The notes under the pieces: model-generated
Databases searched by the model: none
Told to the model about the DNA's origin: nothing
Seen by the model: only the letters and a program-made list of their open reading frames with translations
Program-made: the position numbers and the translations under genes
DNA from: Amycolatopsis tucumanensis
GTDB taxonomy: Bacteria; Actinomycetota; Actinomycetes; Mycobacteriales; Pseudonocardiaceae
Reading direction: 5' to 3'
DNA length: 64,000 nt
Assembly: GCF_021654135.1 (NCBI RefSeq)
Contig: NZ_JAKGSD010000016.1
Span: 1-64,000 of the forward strand
Shown here: piece after piece, positions 34,146-44,600 of the stretch
Position numbering within the stretch: the stretch's first letter is position 1
How the letters are laid out: each line of letters opens with the position of its first letter

Positions 34146-34232
34146 CTGAGCTGATGCGTTCGCTGAATCAGCGTCGGCTCGATCAGGAGAAACAGCTGTG
34201 TCAAACTCGATATCAGCTTGACATCAGCTGAT
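34146..34232. promoter_or_regulatory. Cluster of GCTGA/TCAGC palindromes in a divergent promoter
   Basis: The region between divergent genes contains GAGCTGATGC (34146), GCTGAATCAGC (34162-34172, palindrome), GATATCAGC (34209-34217) and ATCAGCTGAT (34223-34232, palindrome). The half-sites match the 29463-29474 palindrome. This fits several adjacent sites for one regulator that controls both this locus and the transfer operon. Confidence 0.5.
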
Positions 34233-34301
34233 CGGCGGCGAGGTGCCATCAGGAGGCCACTAGCGGGCCATATCGCGCCAAGGCGCGGCAAGGAGGACGA
34301 G

Positions 34302-35459
34302 ATGAGAGCCAATCGAGAACCGGCTCGAACGGTGCTCGAACTGAAGATCCGAGAACGCGGCGAGACGCTGACAGAGTTCCTCGACTACGCGAGCCGGTTC
34401 GCGAGGCGAACGGGTGAGAGTGGCACCCTCAGCGAGCGCAACCTCAAGCGGCTGATCAGCGGTCGCAAAAGCGATGGATCGCCGATCGGCCTCCCCCGGC
34501 CGGCGACCGCCCGGCTGCTCGAACGGATCTTCGACCTTCCTATCGAACAGCTGCTGTCACCACCCGACGAGACCCAGCTTTCCCGCGCCGGCACCGAAGA
34601 CGAACTTCGGCAACGCCTCCGATCGTCCAGCCGGGTCGACCCCCAGGTGATCGCCATCCTGAAACGGCAGCTCGACGAGATCCGCCGGCTCGACCGCCAA
34701 CTCGGCGCGATCATGGTCCGCGACGAGGTGAGTATCAAGGTCAGCCAGGTCTCTCAGCTGCTCTCCCACAGCCTGTCACCAAGAACACGACAACAACTCG
34801 CCGGCCTGCTGGCAGAGCTCTGCACCCTGCTCGGCTGGCAGACCCTCGACGCCGGCAACCCCGAGCAAGCCTGGCGACACTACGAACAGGCCAAAACCGC
34901 AGCCCTGGAGTCAAACGATCCCCAGCGGCTCGCGCACGCATCAGCCGAGCAAGCCTTCGCACTGCTGGACATCGGCGAGACCGACGCTGCCGTCGATACC
35001 CTCGCCGCTGCCCGGCGCACCGTCGAGCGCACCGCGAGCCGCCACCTCCGCGCCTGGCTCGCAGCCGCACATGGCGAAGCCTTGGCTCGCGGTTCCGATC
35101 GCTCCCGGGCCCTTCGAGCGTTCGACCAAGCCGCGGCACTTCTGCCGCCAGGAGACGCCGAACCCGCTGAGCCGTACCTCGCCCTCGATGACGTCCATCT
35201 CTCCCGGTGGCGCGGTCACGCTCTCGCGCAGGTCGGGGAACCCGAAGCAATCCAGGTGCTCACCTCGGCGCTCGACAGACTGGACCCAACGTTCACCCGA
35301 GCCGAAATCGGCCTGCGCGTCGACCTCGGCATCGCTCTGCTGAAGCACGATGAACGCGAAGAGGCCGCCAAGCACCTCGGAAGGGCCGCTTCCATGGCGA
35401 CGAGCGTTGGCTCACAACGCCAAATCAGTAGGATTCGGAAGGCTCAGCTGACCCCTTGA
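34302..35459 (+). CDS. XRE-type regulator with TPR-like repeats (paralogue B)
   Basis: The 385-residue protein is similar across its length to paralogue A at 27727-28842: shared blocks include LAHASAEQAFALLDIGET, HLRAWLAAAHGEALARG and LSRWRGHALAQVGEPEAIQV. The N-terminus (TVLELKIRERGETLTEFLDY, LSERNLKRLISG) is an HTH of different sequence. ATG 34302 follows AAGGAGG. It is divergent from the zinc-motif gene/GntR pair and probably under the GCTGA-type operators. Confidence 0.75.
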   Translation: MRANREPARTVLELKIRERGETLTEFLDYASRFARRTGESGTLSERNLKRLISGRKSDGSPIGLPRPATARLLERIFDLPIEQLLSPPDETQLSRAGTEDELRQRLRSSSRVDPQVIAILKRQLDEIRRLDRQLGAIMVRDEVSIKVSQVSQLLSHSLSPRTRQQLAGLLAELCTLLGWQTLDAGNPEQAWRHYEQAKTAALESNDPQRLAHASAEQAFALLDIGETDAAVDTLAAARRTVERTASRHLRAWLAAAHGEALARGSDRSRALRAFDQAAALLPPGDAEPAEPYLALDDVHLSRWRGHALAQVGEPEAIQVLTSALDRLDPTFTRAEIGLRVDLGIALLKHDEREEAAKHLGRAASMATSVGSQRQISRIRKAQLTP

Positions 35460-36006
35460 CCCCCAGAGTGGTCGACGCGACGTTCTGACCTGCGCAAACA
35501 GAGAATCGCCTGCACAAGTTGGGGCAGTTGCGGCACGTTGCGAACAGCTGACCGACCAACGCGAACATCCGCAGCTCCACATTCGCTCCTTGTACCGCCT
35601 GGCTCGGAGGGACTGAGACCGCCGTGACCACCTCCTTCACCGCCGCTGTTGGAGGACGTTCTCGACTGCGGCCACCCGCCCACCGGCGCCATGAGCTGCT
35701 ACCCGTGCTCGAACGAACGCGAACGCCACGCGATGACCCGCGCGAACACGTTCGTCGCCTTACGTGTCCTCGGCCGACGAGGCGCTGACCACCTGGTCCG
35801 GCGGACACCTGGCCACGACCGACCCAGCCGACGCCGACCACGTCGGCCGGCGCGCATACACCCCTCCGGCGGGATGTGGACCCGCAACATATCGCACGCC
35901 ACCGACTTCGACGGACGTCACACAGAACCCAGGTCCGTATCCTGAAGTGAATGACGCCCCTGCACTCCGTCCCTGATCCATCCGTCGAACAGGCCGAGCG
36001 TCCACG
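35460..36006. other. Region without a clear gene; possible decayed small gene at 35649-35945
   Basis: On the plus strand, DCGHPPTGAMSCYPC and MTRANTFVA sit in one frame, and YVSSADEALTTWSGGHLATT continues in the +1 frame from 35761, as if one extra base had split a single small gene. GGMWTRNISHATDFDGRH then appears back in the first frame. Similar TTW-x-G-x-LA proteins occur in actinobacterial elements. It could be a frameshifted remnant. The rest of the region shows nothing I can support. Confidence 0.3.
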
Positions 36007-37914
36007 ATGATCGACTACAATGTCAGCGACCATTGGTCGGAGGACGATCCGGACTGGCTGAAATCTTTGGTGTCGTCACTCGATCGAAACCACGGCGCCA
36101 GCACCGTCCTGCCCCTCACGGCCATCGTCAAGGAGATCGCCGACTGGGTCGAACTCGCCAGCGGCACCGACGCCTGGAAGAAGACAGCCAACCGGGACTC
36201 GCTCCAATGGGATCTCGATGAGTCGGTGGGCGCGATCAGCTCATCGCTTCGTGCGCACATCGCTCGACCGCTCGCCGCCTTCCAGACGGCCTTTGCGAAC
36301 CTCACTAGTAGCTCTCCGGCGATCCTCAGCCAGCCACCTGGAACTCGCGTCGACGCCGTCTGGACGGAAGCGCTCTCGACCGCCCGCAACTTGTTGAACG
36401 CTCTCGACTCGGACCAAGCCGTCCGCGCGAGCTGGGACGGCCTGGTCTCGACGGCCCAGGACCGAACCCTTGCCCGACGCGAGTACCGCCCGATCGCCGA
36501 ACTACTGTTCGAGCAGGTGCGGCGGCAAGGCCTCAGCGCAGAGCGGATGTTCCGCGATCTTGTCTCGATCGTTGCATACGGTCGGGACTCTGATGAGATT
36601 CCCGTCGGCACGAAGGACACACCGCTCGCAGAACGGCTTGCGAAAGCCCGCGCCCTTGTCGGGACGCCCGCCGCGGTCGAGCCGATCGTCGTTTGGCTCG
36701 GGTACCAAGGTCGGATCCATCTCCACCTCTCCGCAGGTCGCGTGTCGTTCATCGATGCACACTGGGCAGTACCGAACGCAGGGCCAGATGGGCAGGACTT
36801 CGAGCACAAGGCAGAGCTCTGGGAGCTCGTTCAGCACGGCCATGTGTTCAAGGTCGCGAAGCTGGTGAACGAGGAGTCTGATGTCGACTTCCTGGTGCGC
36901 GTCGACCTCGGTGACACAACGGCTGCCGGTGCGTTTGCGCGCGCCGTCGATATCGTGAACACGATCCTGAACGTGGCGATTCACAACGCGGGCGGGATTC
37001 GTCCACACCTTGCTCAGTACGGCCTCATTCGCTCAGGGAAATCCGACTGCTTCAATTTCATGGTCGCCAGGCGCGAGACCGGCTTTCCGGACGATCACTA
37101 TGGGGCACGTATCACCGCCGACGCGATCGAGAAGCATGGGTCGCGGATTGCAGAGGCACTCGCCCGTGAGGAACTCCCTCGGTTCCTCGCTGCGGCCATT
37201 GAGGTGCAGACAACTGCCGATCGCCCGTTCAGCCGCGACATGGTGCTGCGCAAGCCATCTGCAGCCGACATCAGCAGCGTGATACCACTCGCCGATCGCG
37301 TCGTACAGCACGTCGCGGCGCATGCGGCGATGAACCCGAACAACCTGTTCAGTCTGCTACAGGAGCGCTGGCCACACGCCCGGTGGCTTACTGATCTTCA
37401 GCGTGCGGCGGGGATGTGCCTACTCGGCGGCGGTCGGCGCGACGAGCTACTCCACGAACTTACCGTGGGATGGTTTTCAGATAGGCCGAAGCAGCCGTGG
37501 ATCCTGTTCCTCGCGGATCGAGCCGACGACTTCATCTCGCTGTGTCGCTTGGAACACGAGCGTGCCTGGATCGCGCGAATGTTCGCAAGTATCAGTGATC
37601 ACGCCATCTACAGCATCATAATCGACGAGTACACAGCCGAGAGCAAAGTGCTGGAAGCACGCCGTCGCCGCGTCCGCAACGCGTTGGTCCACGGCAACCC
37701 CGCCAGCCCGACGGTGGTGGCGTCCGTGCGCGAGTACGCCGAGTTCCTGGGCGGCAGCGCCCTTAACCTGGGGCTCGAGTCCTACGTCGAAGGCACGGCG
37801 CCTGCCGCAGCATTGGCGGCCAGAACGGGCGAATTCACTGCGATGCAGGGCGGACAGGATGCCGCGAGCTACTGGCGCGCTCGCATCGCGGCGGACGGAT
37901 GGCCGACCGTCTAG
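36007..37914 (+). CDS. Large HEPN-like cargo protein, partner A
   Basis: The 635-residue soluble protein has no family I can name. Near its C-terminus RRRRVRNALVHGNPASPT contains the HEPN-type motif RNALVH (about 557-562), followed by a helix (VASVREYAEFL). In HEPN RNases the Arg and His cleave RNA. The N-terminal two-thirds (for example PIVVWLGYQGRIHLHLSAGR) are without recognised motifs. ATG 36007 is the start. The next gene follows after about 148 bases on the same strand and also has a HEPN-like motif, suggesting a two-gene unit. Confidence 0.6.
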   Translation: MIDYNVSDHWSEDDPDWLKSLVSSLDRNHGASTVLPLTAIVKEIADWVELASGTDAWKKTANRDSLQWDLDESVGAISSSLRAHIARPLAAFQTAFANLTSSSPAILSQPPGTRVDAVWTEALSTARNLLNALDSDQAVRASWDGLVSTAQDRTLARREYRPIAELLFEQVRRQGLSAERMFRDLVSIVAYGRDSDEIPVGTKDTPLAERLAKARALVGTPAAVEPIVVWLGYQGRIHLHLSAGRVSFIDAHWAVPNAGPDGQDFEHKAELWELVQHGHVFKVAKLVNEESDVDFLVRVDLGDTTAAGAFARAVDIVNTILNVAIHNAGGIRPHLAQYGLIRSGKSDCFNFMVARRETGFPDDHYGARITADAIEKHGSRIAEALAREELPRFLAAAIEVQTTADRPFSRDMVLRKPSAADISSVIPLADRVVQHVAAHAAMNPNNLFSLLQERWPHARWLTDLQRAAGMCLLGGGRRDELLHELTVGWFSDRPKQPWILFLADRADDFISLCRLEHERAWIARMFASISDHAIYSIIIDEYTAESKVLEARRRRVRNALVHGNPASPTVVASVREYAEFLGGSALNLGLESYVEGTAPAAALAARTGEFTAMQGGQDAASYWRARIAADGWPTV

Positions 37915-38062
37915 CTTGAGTTACCGTTGCGGCAGGGCGTCGTATGCAGGTTCGCGGGACACAAACTCGTCGCCCTACTGGCTTGCGACCCGCCACGACC
38001 GGGCATGGTCGGGCGGAACAAATTCGCTGGTGGAGACGCTCACCGCCAGCGATACTAGACCG

Positions 38063-39907
38063 GTGGCGAAGAAGAAGATGGCGCGGCAACTACGTGGGCA
38101 GTTGATGCTCCAGATCGCCGCAGGACGATTCTTCCGTCCTGACGTCCCGCTCAACGAGACGGAGCACCGCTACACGGTCTACAGCAACGCCTGTTTCGTC
38201 GGTGAGCCGCCGATCGCGTTACCGGTCGGCGAAGTGATCGCTTCAACCGAGATGGGGCTCACCTCGTCGGCGATGATCGCGGTCGTCGACCGTCTCGAGA
38301 GACAACGCCCCGACGGCACCGATGACTTCATGATTTCCACTGGCGGAACTGACCTGGTCGACGACCTTGCCTACCTGATGACGTTTGTTTTGAACCGCAC
38401 GGTCAGCCGGAACCACGACCAGACCCGACGCCTGGTCACCGGCGACGGCACGCCGCGCGGACGCTCTGCCAATGACCTCTTCCCGGGCCTGTTTGAGCCG
38501 AGGCAAACGGTGCTGCCCGACCAGTGGGACGACCTCCGGCGGTTCATGAACGACGTCCTTAGCCTGAGCCGAGACGACTTCGCGCGCGTCATGCGGGCTA
38601 TCCGTAAGGCGGTCGATGCGACACGGCGGGCCCTCGACGACCCGACGGGTGCCTACACAGACCTGGTGGCCGCTCTCGAATCGATCTCGGACGACGAACT
38701 CTCCACCCCGCTAACCTGGGACCGCTTCGACGGCTCTAAGCGCAAGCTTGTCGACGCAGCCTTGGTAGACGTGGACCAGGAGGCGGCCGACAAGGTGCGT
38801 ACTGCTGTTCTCAAAGCCGAGCGGGCAGGCTCGAAACGACGTTTCATCTCCTCCGCTCTGGCCCGACTGTCACCGGGTTACTACCGCGATGGCGCAGTGG
38901 GGACGGTCCGGCCGCCGCGGGGCCCCGACATCGAGCGGATGCTCAGCATCGCCTACGACATCCGTTCACGGCGAAGCCACATACTCGAGGACCTTGGCGA
39001 AGGCGTGTGGCTCTTCACCGACGGCGCAGAAACGGCCTACGAGCCGAACTTCGAGCGCGTGCTTACCCTCGCTGGGCTGTGGCGCCTCATCAGGCACGTC
39101 GTCCGACGGTACGTCACCGATGCAGAGAAAATCGCGCCCGCCCCCTGGGACTACCGTGGCACCCTGTCTGGCATCGTTGAAATGCAGCTTGCACCCCAGT
39201 ACTGGATCTGGCAGACCGGCGGACTCACAGCGGAGGCGGCGGCCCGCCGGCTCGATGGTTTCTCCGAGGCACTCATCGGATGGATCGGGGGACACCACAG
39301 CGACGGATTTCCCCTCGACCAGCTCTGTCAGGAGATCGAAGGTCTGGCCCCGAAGCTGCCCGACGGTGAGGCCAAGACGGCCCTGATCGCCATACACGTC
39401 CTTTGGCATGCGTGGGTTGATCCGGAGGATCGCCGCCCCGAGGCAGCGGCCTTCATCAACCAGTACAGAGCCGTGCTCGAAACACCGTCACCCAGTGCGT
39501 TCACAGTTTCGCTGCTGTCCAACGATCCGATGCCGATCTGGAGCGCGGACGACTGGGCCGCTATGGCGCAGGCGCGAAACGACGCCCGTTACAGCAAGAA
39601 CCACGCACCGCTTCCCGCCATCATCGATGCATTGATTCAACTTCACGCCGCCGACGAGCTCGAGGCCACCGGCAGACACGAGGAGGCTGTCATGTTCGCC
39701 GCGAACGCCGTCGCAGAACTGCCTGGTAACGAGGCTCTTCTCGCGTGGGAAGCGCGCCTCCTCGCAGGCAACCACGATCCCAATTTTGATGTTCACGCGT
39801 TCCTCTTCGGCGAGCGAAAGGGCGAGGCCGACAATGTACCCTCCGGACATGAGCCGCCAGACGAGTCTGCAACCGAACAAGGTGGTGCGGCGTCGGAAGA
39901 AGGATGA
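38063..39907 (+). CDS. Large HEPN-like cargo protein, partner B
   Basis: The 614-residue soluble protein shows MLSIAYDIRSRRSHILEDLG (motif RSRRSH at 301-306), like the YDxRSxxxH end of HEPN domains in ApeA-like and other defence proteins. The C-terminus is acidic and hydrophilic. The start is uncertain: GTG 38063 and GTG 38030 are both possible and neither has a good ribosome-binding site; the open frame upstream to 37859 overlaps the previous gene and is unlikely to be coding. The pairing with 36007-37914 is its main functional clue. Confidence 0.55.
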   Translation: MAKKKMARQLRGQLMLQIAAGRFFRPDVPLNETEHRYTVYSNACFVGEPPIALPVGEVIASTEMGLTSSAMIAVVDRLERQRPDGTDDFMISTGGTDLVDDLAYLMTFVLNRTVSRNHDQTRRLVTGDGTPRGRSANDLFPGLFEPRQTVLPDQWDDLRRFMNDVLSLSRDDFARVMRAIRKAVDATRRALDDPTGAYTDLVAALESISDDELSTPLTWDRFDGSKRKLVDAALVDVDQEAADKVRTAVLKAERAGSKRRFISSALARLSPGYYRDGAVGTVRPPRGPDIERMLSIAYDIRSRRSHILEDLGEGVWLFTDGAETAYEPNFERVLTLAGLWRLIRHVVRRYVTDAEKIAPAPWDYRGTLSGIVEMQLAPQYWIWQTGGLTAEAAARRLDGFSEALIGWIGGHHSDGFPLDQLCQEIEGLAPKLPDGEAKTALIAIHVLWHAWVDPEDRRPEAAAFINQYRAVLETPSPSAFTVSLLSNDPMPIWSADDWAAMAQARNDARYSKNHAPLPAIIDALIQLHAADELEATGRHEEAVMFAANAVAELPGNEALLAWEARLLAGNHDPNFDVHAFLFGERKGEADNVPSGHEPPDESATEQGGAASEEG

Positions 39908-40313
39908 GCTACGTTTCCAATCATGGCCAGGCAGACGCGGCTGCCGGCGGCAGGTGGACATTGCGATCTTCACAAAGTCGTCGACGACCAGGTGCTCGGT
40001 GCTGCCGGAGCCTGGCGGGCATCGGCACGATGTCGGCGGGGCAGGCGCTGGGTGAGCCTTCGTACGTCCGGTCGAGGTTGTGAGTGGTGCTGGCAACCAG
40101 GAGGCGCAGATCGACCACCGGGGATGCGACCCACCGCGGGACTACTACGGAGCCTCATGGCGAAGCCGGCTGAAACCGCACCGCCGCTCCGATCGGTGCT
40201 CGCCCGCGCTGTCCCAGCTTGACGACAATGACCGACTGAGCCTGTACTTCCGATGGGTTCCGCTCCCGATCATCAAGATCCTCACCAACCACCCCTCCTT
40301 GGATTGAAGCCGG
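39908..40313. other. No supportable gene
   Basis: The frames are short or unsupported, with no recognisable protein. It may hold the terminator of the HEPN-like pair and the promoter for the small gene at 40314. Confidence 0.35.
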
Positions 40314-40628
40314 ATGAAAGGATCGGTGCAGCAGCAGGCGCGGGCTCACACTCGCCGGGTGGAACTGCAGCGAGTGGGCCAATATGAGCCCAACCCCCAC
40401 CAACCGAACCCGCCCCGCCAAGAAACCAGGGAAGGTCTCCTCGTTCACGTCCCCAAGACTCTTCCCGACCTCAACCCCACTGCTGCAAGCACTCTGCTCA
40501 ACATCCTCGAGGACCTCGCTGCCCAGAACGAACAGCCAGCAAATCGGACCAGAAAGCGAGTAACCGACCCCACGGCGAACGCCTACGCACCTCAGGCAGA
40601 CGGTGTGAAGATTACCAAAACCGAGTGA
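40314..40628 (+). CDS. Small hypothetical protein, possible
   Basis: The 104-residue frame contains LPDLNPTAASTLLNILEDLA, a helical block similar to short actinobacterial proteins with LPDL-P-AA--LL-IL patterns. The remaining sequence is low complexity. A weak GAAG site precedes ATG 40314. It may be real but I recognise no family. Confidence 0.3.
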   Translation: MKGSVQQQARAHTRRVELQRVGQYEPNPHQPNPPRQETREGLLVHVPKTLPDLNPTAASTLLNILEDLAAQNEQPANRTRKRVTDPTANAYAPQADGVKITKTE

Positions 40629-40758
40629 AGGAATTCCATCGAAGCAGGGCGCCCACGCGGGGAGGTCCAAGTGACCGTATAGAACGCATCCTTGACGCAA
40701 CACGGCACGCTTTAACGGCCAACGCCCGACCTTCATCGAAATCCAGGGAATCAGGAAC

Positions 40759-41097
40759 TCACCACGTCGTGTAATTCAAGGCGTAAACCGCACTCGGTGA
40801 CTGCAGCTTGCCCAGAGCCGACACGCCATCCTCGTGCTTGTGATGCCAGTGCGCTGACGCCAAGCCGATGGGCAGCTCAGGGTGGTCTAAGGAGAAGCCG
40901 AGCCTAGCGCACACAATCAGCGCCATCTCCACATCCACCCCATCCCGACCCTCGACGGGGTTACGCAGCAGGCTAAGCCCGAGGGCCCGCCCGCCCGTCG
41001 CCCCGAAGTGGCGGAGGACGCCTTCATGCGAGGCCCCGTCGGGACGACCGGGGACCACCACCAGTGACGAGATCACGCTCCTCTCCTCGGGTGTCAT
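40759..41097 (-). CDS. Hypothetical protein, possible immunity or accessory of the RHS locus
   Basis: The 112-residue product (MTPEERSVISSLVVVPGRPD, EMALIVCARLGFSLDHPELP) is not a family I recognise. ATG 41097 has a good AGAGGG/GAAAGG site. It lies downstream of the RHS gene and its HEAT-like gene in the same direction, where displaced toxin tails and extra immunity genes often accumulate, but no toxin fragment is visible between. Confidence 0.5.
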   Translation of the reverse strand: MTPEERSVISSLVVVPGRPDGASHEGVLRHFGATGGRALGLSLLRNPVEGRDGVDVEMALIVCARLGFSLDHPELPIGLASAHWHHKHEDGVSALGKLQSPSAVYALNYTTW

Positions 41098-41193
41098 CCT
41101 TTCACCCTCTTGAAGACGACAAGCTTGACACAGCGACAGCTCGTACGGTTTTGGCCCCTACAAGGTGTCCGACTAGGTTCCGCAGCTGCGCAC

Positions 41194-41688
41194 CTAACGT
41201 CGACTGGCAAGGAGCGAATTAGCCGTTTCTCTAACCCGGCCACGCTCATCATCTACAACGCTTTCGATAACACGCCAAGCCGCGTCCGTGTCAATACCCG
41301 CCAGCGCATCGAGCGCTTTGAAAGCAATGTCGTCAAACTCATCCCATTCAGGACGCCACTCAAGTACCCGTTCCAGCGCAGGGATAGAATCAGATGATCT
41401 AATCCGCCCTAAGGTCAACAAGACGTCACCGGGCTGCACATGGGCCTCCCTCAAGTCGAGAGCCGAGCTTAAGTGGGCAACATAGCGCGGCGAAGGAAAC
41501 CGGTACGCCATTCCATTGTATGCCTCGAAGTTGTACCAATCCCTGGCCTTCAAGGTCGTTTCGAGTCCCCGATTCAGACACTCTTCTAGCTCTGACCGTC
41601 CCGCGAGGAGCTCCGCGCGCTCTCGCGCTGGTTTGTCACTCGTTACGATTGCATGGATCTCCCTGCACGAAACCTCCGGGCCGCTCAC
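41194..41688 (-). CDS. HEAT-like putative immunity protein for the RHS toxin
   Basis: The 164-residue protein has alpha-helical HEAT-like blocks (VQPGDVLLTLGRIRSSDSIP, ALERVLEWRPEWDEFDDIAF, ALDALAGIDTDAAWRVIES), typical of cytoplasmic immunity proteins. GTG at 41688 overlaps the RHS stop as GTGA (41685-41688), so the two are translationally coupled, as expected for a toxin-immunity pair. Specificity can only be inferred from position. Confidence 0.7.
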   Translation of the reverse strand: MSGPEVSCREIHAIVTSDKPARERAELLAGRSELEECLNRGLETTLKARDWYNFEAYNGMAYRFPSPRYVAHLSSALDLREAHVQPGDVLLTLGRIRSSDSIPALERVLEWRPEWDEFDDIAFKALDALAGIDTDAAWRVIESVVDDERGRVRETANSLLASRR

Positions 41689-44600
41689 GGCATTCCTCCA
41701 ACGGTGTAGTAGACGATCTGACTGTTGAAGAGCATAGAAGACCCCGTTCCCTTACCACGCAACCCGTAGGTGAGGTACTCGTCCGCTTCGGTCTTCACAT
41801 GGACCTGGTTGACGTTACCCTTCTGCAGGACCGGTAGATACCCCAGCCCACGGCGGAGAAGTTCGCGTGACGGAGGGTCGTCTCGGCCACCGTTGTCGCG
41901 AAGAAGTTGCTCGGTGCCTGCCTGCGTGTAGATCGTGACAAGCACGTCGTAGGCTCCCGCTTTACTTTGAGGGATCCTGTCACGGATGTAACCAAGCTCC
42001 TTCGTCACGAAACTTTCGCCGTTCCGTGGATATATACCCCTGGCAGCGAATGAGGCGAACTCTTCGTTGGACATCGCTCGATAGAAGACCTCGTAGTCCC
42101 CGCTCTCTGGGTCAAACCCTGCCGGAGCCTGCACAGGCACGACGACGTCAGGCTGGTAGGGCCGGTCCGGAGCGGTGGTTGTACCCGGATTGATGACGAT
42201 AGGCGGCTGTCTGTCGGCTTCGTCGAGTTGCTTCTGTACGCCCGGCGCGAGGCTGTCGGTGAGCGGTGGTGGGGCGACTGCGGTGTTCGCTCGGCGCTCG
42301 TTCTCCGCCTGACGTGCAGCTTCGGCAGCTGCCTTGAGAATTGCCTTGAGGATCGCGTCGGAGGGGCTCCCGCCGCCTCCGCCGGGGCCTCGCGGCGGTT
42401 GCCCCGGCTTCGGTTTGCAGGCGACGCCGCACTGGGGCTTGGTGTTCGGCAGCCGAACGTTGCCAACGCGTCCTCGTGCTCGGAGCTGGAGTGCTTCATT
42501 AATCTGGCTTACAGTCCCGTAAACGCTGATGATCTGCGCCGCAGTATTTACGTTGCCAACGCGGTTTCGCGCCTGGTTGATCGCATCCGAGGCTTTGTCA
42601 GCGACCCAGAGGCCTCCGGCCAGAGCGCTGAGAGCTGCCACCCCTTCGGCAATTCCCCAGACAATCGGTACCGCGCAGACCGGCAGACAGTGTCCGGTGG
42701 GGTCGGTGTTGATGAGCGGGTTGCTTGCACCGTAGGCGTACCGGTTTGCGTTTAGCTGGTCGCGAGGGTCGAGGGCGATCGTGTCGCGTGAGGTGAAGCC
42801 ACCGGTCTGCGGGTCGTACCAGCGGGCGCCCATGTTGGTGTTGCCGCTGGTCGGGTCGGTGTATTGGTGCTGGTACCCGAGGGCGGTTTGGGTGCCGCCG
42901 GTGTTGGTGATTTCGCCGAAGGGGCTGTAGGCGCGCGATCCGTTGACCGCGCCTGTGGCTGGGTTGATCAGTGCGGTGAGGTCGGTGTGCAGGTCGGTCA
43001 GTGCCAGTGACGCTGCGGCGCCTTGCTTGGTGCCGAGGAGGTCGCCGCTGGGGGTGTAGGTGTAGCTGGTGGTGCCGTCGGTGGTGATGTTTTGGCTGGT
43101 GCCGGCGTAGCTGAGGGTGGTGGTGCCGGTGGTGACAAGCCGGTTGAGGGCGTCGTAGGTGTTGGTGGTGGTGCCGTCGGTGGTGAGTTGGTCGTAGGCG
43201 TTGAAGGTGAGTTGGGTGGTGACGCCGCCGGTGGTGCGGGTGTTGAGGGTGCCGCGGGCGGTGTAGGTGTAGCTGGTCGCGCCCTTGGTTTGGAGTTGGT
43301 TGCGTTCGTTGTAGGTGGCGGTGTCGGGGCCGTCGCGGGTGAGGTTGCCGGCGCCGTCCCAGCCGTAGTCGGTGGTGGTGTTGCCGACCGTCCAGGAGGT
43401 GAGGCGGCCGGCATCGTCGTAGCCGTAGGTGTTGGCGGCCGCGCCGGCGGTGCCGGTGGTGGTCTTGGAGGTGAGGTGGTCTTCGAGGTCGTAGCCGTAG
43501 CTGACCGAGGCGGTCACGGTGCCGCCGGGGGCGGTGATGGTGTCGCTGGTGAGCCGGCCGAGCGGGTCGTAGCTGAAGCCGCGGGTGGCGTTGCCGGTGC
43601 CGTAGCTGATGCTGGTGAGCTGGTCAGCGTTGTCGTAGCCGTAGCCGGCGATCGCGCCGGTGAGCGGGTCGGCGGCGGTGGCCAGGCGCCCGGCGGTGTC
43701 GTAGCCGTAGCTTGTGGTGCCGGCGGTGCTGGTGGCGGTGGCTAGCCGGTTGTCGTCGTCGTAGGTGGCGCTGGAGTCGCCGGACGGGCCGGTGGCCGAG
43801 ATGAGGTTGCCCCGGTCGTCGTAGGCGTAGGTGTTGGTCCCGCCCGGCGCGGAGACCGTGCGCAGGTCACCGCGGGCGGTGTACGTGAAGGTGCGGTCCG
43901 GGGTCGCCACGGCCGCGCCGGTGCCGGTCTGCTTGGTGATGTTGCCGAGCGCGTCGTAGCTGTTGGTGATCACCACGCCGCCGGGCTTGGCCAGGCTGGC
44001 GAGCTGTCCGTTGCGGTCGTAGCTGGTGGTGTAGGTGCGGTCGGCGACGTTGGGGTGCTGGGCGGTGGTGGGTTCGATGGTGGATTCGGCCAGGTTCCAC
44101 GGGGTGACGGTGAAGACCGTGGTGTGGTTGTTGCCGTCGGTGGAGCGGGTGATGTTGCCGGCGGCGTCGTAGCCGTAGCTGGTGGTGATCGACTCGGTGG
44201 CCGAGACCGGGCGGGTGACCGAGGTGAGGCGGTTGCCCGCGTCGAAGGTCTGGGTGGTGGTTTTGCCCAGGGCGTCGGTGGTGCTGGTCTGGTTGCCGGC
44301 GTTGTCGTAGCCGAAGCCGCGGGTGCGCAGCACCGTCCCCGCGCTGTCGAGGTCGGCGGTGCTGGTGAGGCGGCCGGCCCAGTCGTAGCTGGTGGTGGTC
44401 TTCTCCCCCAGCGGGTTGGTGACCGAGGTGATGCGCCCGGCGCCGTTGTAGGTGCTGGTGGTGGTCTTCCCGGCACCGGACACGACGGTGAGCTGGTTGC
44501 CCAGGTCGTCCCAGGTGGCCTTGGTGGTCACACCACTGGGCGTGGTGACCGAGGTCGGGTTGCCGAGGGTGTCGTAGGTGTAGTGGGTGGTCAGGTTCCG

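Noticed and set aside
37859..38062. Upstream start for HEPN-like partner B
   Set aside because: It would overlap the end of partner A and the extra residues are low-complexity Arg/Ser-rich; GTG 38063 or 38030 is preferred.
40155..40736. Minus-strand frame of 193 codons
   Set aside because: It overlaps the better-looking 40314-40628 frame, has no recognisable motif and no convincing ribosome-binding site.
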